A stretch of DNA of 30,809 nucleotides from Comamonadaceae bacterium (GTDB lineage: Bacteria > Pseudomonadota > Gammaproteobacteria > Burkholderiales > Burkholderiaceae): assembly GCA_947377705.1 (NCBI GenBank), contig CANCGU010000008.1, positions 1-30,809 on the forward strand, read 5' to 3'. The notes under the pieces were generated by a model. That model saw nothing but the letters and a program-made list of their open reading frames with translations. It had not been told where the DNA came from and did no database searches. This document shows, in pieces, positions 28,069-30,809 of this stretch. Made by a program: the position numbers and the translations under genes. Numbering within the stretch: position 1 is the first letter of the stretch; each line of letters opens with the position of its first letter.

Positions 28069-28096
28069 TCTATATTATCTTTACCTAATGGGTAAA
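28069..28096 (-). promoter_or_regulatory. higBA promoter with overlapping palindromic operator
   Basis: On the minus strand, TTTACC (-35, 28091-28096) and TATAGA (-10, 28069-28074) are 16 bases apart. A palindrome TTTACCTAATGGGTAAA (28080-28096; 6-bp arms) covers the -35 box and most of the spacer. This is the usual layout of an autorepressed toxin-antitoxin operon. The transcript would start near 28062, about 20 bases before the toxin start. The surrounding 28043-28213 gap is otherwise without a gene and is very AT-rich. Confidence 0.65.
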
Positions 28097-28188
28097 TAAT
28101 TTAATTTCAAGTTAGATCGTTTTCTACTCAAATACAAACGCTTTCAATCTATTTCTGATGAAAGATGCAGGCGTTGCTGGGTTAAGCT

Positions 28189-28223
28189 AAAAAATATCTG
28201 CGGGCTTTGTAATTTAACCCGCA
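28189..28223 (-). terminator. Candidate intrinsic terminator overlapping the metH1 stop
   Basis: On the minus strand TGCGGG pairs with CCCGCA (6 bp, 13-base loop), followed four bases later by six T. The left arm lies in the last codons of metH1. If it works, metH1 transcripts do not run into the toxin-antitoxin genes or metH2. A second, overlapping pairing GGGTTAA/TTAACCC (28179-28185 and 28214-28220) is possible. Confidence 0.5.
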
Positions 28224-29257
28224 TCTCTGTAAAACGGCCCCGCACTCAATGCCCGCGTCTTTTGGTCTGCCACCGCACTGCCAATGGCAGCAATGTGCTC
28301 AGGCGTCGTGCCGCAACAGCCACCCACGATATTCACCAAACCCTCAGCCGCAAATTCGTGCAACAAGCGGCTGGTCACGTCGGGCGTTTCGTCAAAGCCG
28401 GTGTCGCTCATGGGGTTGGGCAAGCCCGCGTTGGGGTAGCAGCTGATGAAGGTATCGCCTGCCACTTTGTTGAGCTCTTGGATGTAAGGGCGCATCAGCG
28501 TCGCGCCCAAAGCGCAGTTCAGACCAATGGCCAGCGGCTGCGCATGACGCACGCTGTGCCAAAACGCGGTGACGGTTTGGCCACTCAAAATGCGGCCCGA
28601 CGCATCGGTCACCGTGCCGCTGATGATGAGCGGCAAGCGCTCGCCCGAGGTTTCAAAGAATTCTTCAATCGCAAACAACGCGGCTTTGGCGTTGAGCGTG
28701 TCAAAAATGGTTTCGACCAGCAACACATCTGAGCCACCCTCGACCAAGGCTTTGACTTGGTCGTAATAGGCGGCGCGCAGCTCTTCAAACGTCACATTGC
28801 GCGCAGCCGCGTCATTCACATCGGGGCTGATGCTGGCGGTTTTGGGTGTGGGGCCCACAGCGCCCGCCACAAAGCGAGGTTTGTCGGGCGTGCTGTATTT
28901 GTCGCAGGCTTCGCGGGCGATGCGGGCTGAGGCCAAGTTCATCTCGTAGGCCAAGTCAGCCATGTCGTAGTCGGCTTGGGCGATGGTGGTGGCGCCAAAG
29001 GTGTTGGTCTCGATCAGGTCAGCGCCAGCGGCCAAGTAGCGTTCGTGAATATCACGAATCACGTCGGGGCGGGTGAGGCTGAGCAACTCGTTGTTGCCCT
29101 TCACATCTTTGTGAAAGTCTTTGAAGCGCTCACCCCTGTATTGCGCTTCGGTCAGCTTGAAGCGTTGAATCATGGTGCCCATCGCGCCGTCGAGGATGGC
29201 GATGCGTTTGGCCAAGATGGCGGGTAATTCTTTTGCGCGTGTGTAGGCTTGGGTCAT
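28214..29257 (-). CDS. metH: Methionine synthase, homocysteine-binding part (metH1)
   Basis: A 347-residue homocysteine S-methyltransferase domain, equal to the first module of MetH. It starts [25 protein letters not shown], and the zinc ligands are visible as the Cys in GLNCALGA and the Cys pair in [10 protein letters not shown]. No folate, B12 or reactivation domains follow in this frame; those are in the gene at 23704-26451. The frame is open further upstream to 29509, but the family start and the divergent recQ gene place the ATG at 29257. There are only 36 bases between the divergent starts of metH1 and recQ. A terminator-like hairpin overlaps the stop codon. Confidence 0.94.
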   Translation of the reverse strand: MTQAYTRAKELPAILAKRIAILDGAMGTMIQRFKLTEAQYRGERFKDFHKDVKGNNELLSLTRPDVIRDIHERYLAAGADLIETNTFGATTIAQADYDMADLAYEMNLASARIAREACDKYSTPDKPRFVAGAVGPTPKTASISPDVNDAAARNVTFEELRAAYYDQVKALVEGGSDVLLVETIFDTLNAKAALFAIEEFFETSGERLPLIISGTVTDASGRILSGQTVTAFWHSVRHAQPLAIGLNCALGATLMRPYIQELNKVAGDTFISCYPNAGLPNPMSDTGFDETPDVTSRLLHEFAAEGLVNIVGGCCGTTPEHIAAIGSAVADQKTRALSAGPFYRDAG

Positions 29258-29293
29258 CCCGCCATTGTAAGAAGCAGGGACAATAGCGGGCTC

Positions 29294-30809
29294 ATGCCCT
29301 CGTCTGCGACCCCAACTCCCCACGCCACACCGGTGAATCCGCAAGACATCCTGCGCGAGGTCTTCGGCTACAACGCTTTTCGCGGCCCGCAAGAGGCCAT
29401 CGTCAACCATGTGTGCGGCGGCGGTGATGCACTGGTGCTCATGCCCACGGGTGGCGGCAAATCGTTGTGTTACCAAATTCCAGCCATTGCGCGCCAGCGT
29501 GCGGGGCACGGCATCACCGTCGTGGTGTCACCGCTCATCGCGCTCATGCACGACCAAGTGGGCGCGCTACACGAGGCGGGGGTTGAAGCCGCATTTTTAA
29601 ATTCCAGCCTCAGCGGTGAAGAAGCCAACGCGGTGGAGCAACGCCTGCGCCGTGGCGACATCACGCTGTTGTATGCAGCGCCCGAGCGCATCACCACGCC
29701 ACGTTTTTTGGCGCAGCTCGACGCCCTGCACGCGCAAGGCCAGCTCAGTCTGTTTGCCATTGATGAAGCACATTGCGTGAGCCAGTGGGGCCACGACTTT
29801 CGCCCCGAATACCGCGCCCTTACGGTGCTGCACGAGCGCTACGCGGGTGTGCCGCGCATGGCGCTCACCGCCACGGCAGACGCATTGACGCGTGCCGACA
29901 TCGTGGAGCGCTTGCAGCTCGAAAACGCGCAACAGTTTGTCAGCAGCTTTGACCGCCCCAACATCCGCTACACCATCGTCGAGAAAAAAGACGCGTCCTT
30001 GCAGCTGATGCGCTTCATCCAACGCGAACACAGCGGGGCCTGGGGGCAAGACAGCGGCATCGTCTACTGCCAGTCACGCCGCCGGGTGGAAGAGGTGGCC
30101 AAACTCTTGTGCGACGCCGGCATTGCCGCGCTGCCCTACCACGCGGGCTTGGACGGTGCGGTGCGCCAACGCCATCAAAACCGTTTCTTGCGCGAAGAAG
30201 GTTTGGTGATGGTCGCCACGGTCGCGTTTGGCATGGGCATCGACAAGCCCGACGTGCGCTTTGTGGCGCACCTGGACATGCCCAAAAACATCGAAGGCTA
30301 TTACCAAGAGACGGGGCGCGCCGGACGCGATGGCCAAGACGCCCACGCCTGGATGGCCTATGGCCTGAACGATGTGGTCAACCAGCGTCGCATGATTGAC
30401 GAAAGCCCAGCGGGAGAAGACTTCAAACAAGTCATGCGCGGCAAACTCGACGCCCTGCTGGCCCTGGCCGAAGCCACCGACTGCCGCCGCGTGCGGCTGC
30501 TGCGCTACTTCGGAGAAACCTACAACCCACAAAGTGAAGGCAGCCCCACCCCCTCGGCGGACAGCGAGGACACGCCAGTGCCGAGCGTGGGGGCAGCCGG
30601 ACTGCCGCAGGGCCGCTCCCAAGGCAGGCCAGCCCCCTCGGGGGGCAGCGAGGACACGCCAGTGCCGAGCGTGGGGGCACGTCAGTATTTTTGCGGCAAC
30701 TGCGACAACTGCCTGCAGCCCCCAGAAATTTGGGACGGCACCGAAGCGGCACGCATGCTGCTGTCCACCATCTACCGGGTGCAGCAGCAAAGCGGCATCT
30801 CTTTCGGGG
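29294..30809 (+). CDS. recQ: ATP-dependent DNA helicase RecQ (3' end outside window)
   Basis: The first 505 codons of a RecQ-family 3'-5' helicase. Helicase motifs are in order: Walker [11 protein letters not shown] (K56), DEAH box [20 protein letters not shown], motif III ALTATA, motif [19 protein letters not shown], motif [14 protein letters not shown]. The zinc-binding domain has its first ligand at Cys397 ([12 protein letters not shown]) and the other three at 467, 470 and 473 (CGNCDNC). In E. coli RecQ only 16 residues separate the first two; here there are 69, because a Pro/Ser/Gly-rich insert containing two repeat copies is present in frame. The winged-helix start follows ([17 protein letters not shown]) and then the window ends. 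It diverges from metH1. Confidence 0.93.
   Translation, partial: MPSSATPTPHATPVNPQDILREVFGYNAFRGPQEAIVNHVCGGGDALVLMPTGGGKSLCYQIPAIARQRAGHGITVVVSPLIALMHDQVGALHEAGVEAAFLNSSLSGEEANAVEQRLRRGDITLLYAAPERITTPRFLAQLDALHAQGQLSLFAIDEAHCVSQWGHDFRPEYRALTVLHERYAGVPRMALTATADALTRADIVERLQLENAQQFVSSFDRPNIRYTIVEKKDASLQLMRFIQREHSGAWGQDSGIVYCQSRRRVEEVAKLLCDAGIAALPYHAGLDGAVRQRHQNRFLREEGLVMVATVAFGMGIDKPDVRFVAHLDMPKNIEGYYQETGRAGRDGQDAHAWMAYGLNDVVNQRRMIDESPAGEDFKQVMRGKLDALLALAEATDCRRVRLLRYFGETYNPQSEGSPTPSADSEDTPVPSVGAAGLPQGRSQGRPAPSGGSEDTPVPSVGARQYFCGNCDNCLQPPEIWDGTEAARMLLSTIYRVQQQSGISFG
30549..30595 (+). repeat. REP-like palindromic repeat, copy 1 (inside recQ)
   Basis: A 47-bp element from CCCCCTCGG to GTGGGGGCA. 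It is 45/47 identical to the copy at 30633-30679 and encodes [11 protein letters not shown] in the RecQ frame. The C-rich and G-rich ends can pair, as in REP elements. This is probably the older, slightly decayed copy, as its C5TCG-G5 hairpin is broken at two bases. Confidence 0.85.
30633..30679 (+). repeat. REP-like palindromic repeat, copy 2 (inside recQ)
   Basis: The second 47-bp copy, starting CCCCCTCGGGGGG (a perfect small hairpin) and ending GTGGGGGCA. It lies 84 bases (28 codons) after copy 1 and so keeps the frame. The stretch between the copies (30596-30632) is also GC-rich and reads [13 protein letters not shown]. Confidence 0.85.

Noticed and set aside
30549..30679. Short CRISPR-like array (two similar 47-bp units)
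   Set aside because: There are only two units, the spacer is itself GC-rich coding sequence in the RecQ frame, and there are no cas genes.
30074..30790. 238-codon minus-strand frame with internal repeats opposite recQ
   Set aside because: Its repeats are only the reverse reading of the two REP-like copies; RecQ motifs on the plus strand are clear.

Overview
The window looks like chromosomal DNA of a betaproteobacterium of the order Burkholderiales, probably family Comamonadaceae (Limnohabitans/Rhodoferax/Curvibacter-like). This is inferred from gene content and order: ilvE / zinc-ribbon protein / waaF, a TorF-like porin with glnK and amtB, methionine synthase split into two genes, an SAH riboswitch, and a C/G-rich palindromic repeat of the kind dispersed in such genomes. 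The taxon was not tested by any search. Coding density is high. There is no gap over 300 bases without a gene, and I saw no rRNA, tRNA, CRISPR array or transposase.

Layout. 1-2499: the end of an MFS/AmpG-like permease, then a response regulator and sensor kinase pair. 2501-6774: a nitronate monooxygenase, then an envelope-sugar block (GT9 and GT2 glycosyltransferases, WaaF) joined to a small zinc-ribbon gene. 6777-9689: ilvE, an unrecognised membrane protein and radA. 9771-10999: a two-gene remnant of the homoprotocatechuate meta-cleavage pathway (isomerase and HpaI aldolase). 11010-14926: alr, divergent lplT, an EamA permease and a glutathione peroxidase. 14936-17392: glycolate oxidase subunits GlcF and GlcE without GlcD. 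17559-20166: a nitrogen operon transcribed torF-glnK-amtB, headed by a near-consensus sigma-54 promoter and an NtrC-type upstream site, and ended by an intrinsic terminator. 20378-23655: comM, a psiF-like gene and an MFS permease.

23704-29257 is the most informative region. The homocysteine-binding part of methionine synthase (metH1) and the folate/B12/reactivation part (metH2) are separate genes on the minus strand. Between them lies a toxin-antitoxin module: a HigB/RelE-like toxin, then a HigA-like antitoxin fused to an ImmA/IrrE zinc peptidase domain. The module has its own promoter with an overlapping palindrome and lies beside a very AT-rich stretch. Directly before metH2 is an SAH riboswitch whose pseudoknot strand overlaps a sequence able to sequester the metH2 ribosome-binding site. 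This suggests translational activation of metH2 when S-adenosylhomocysteine is high.

29294 to the end is recQ, cut by the window edge. Its zinc-binding domain carries two in-frame copies of a 47-bp G/C-rich palindromic repeat, which push the first zinc cysteine about 70 residues from the second.
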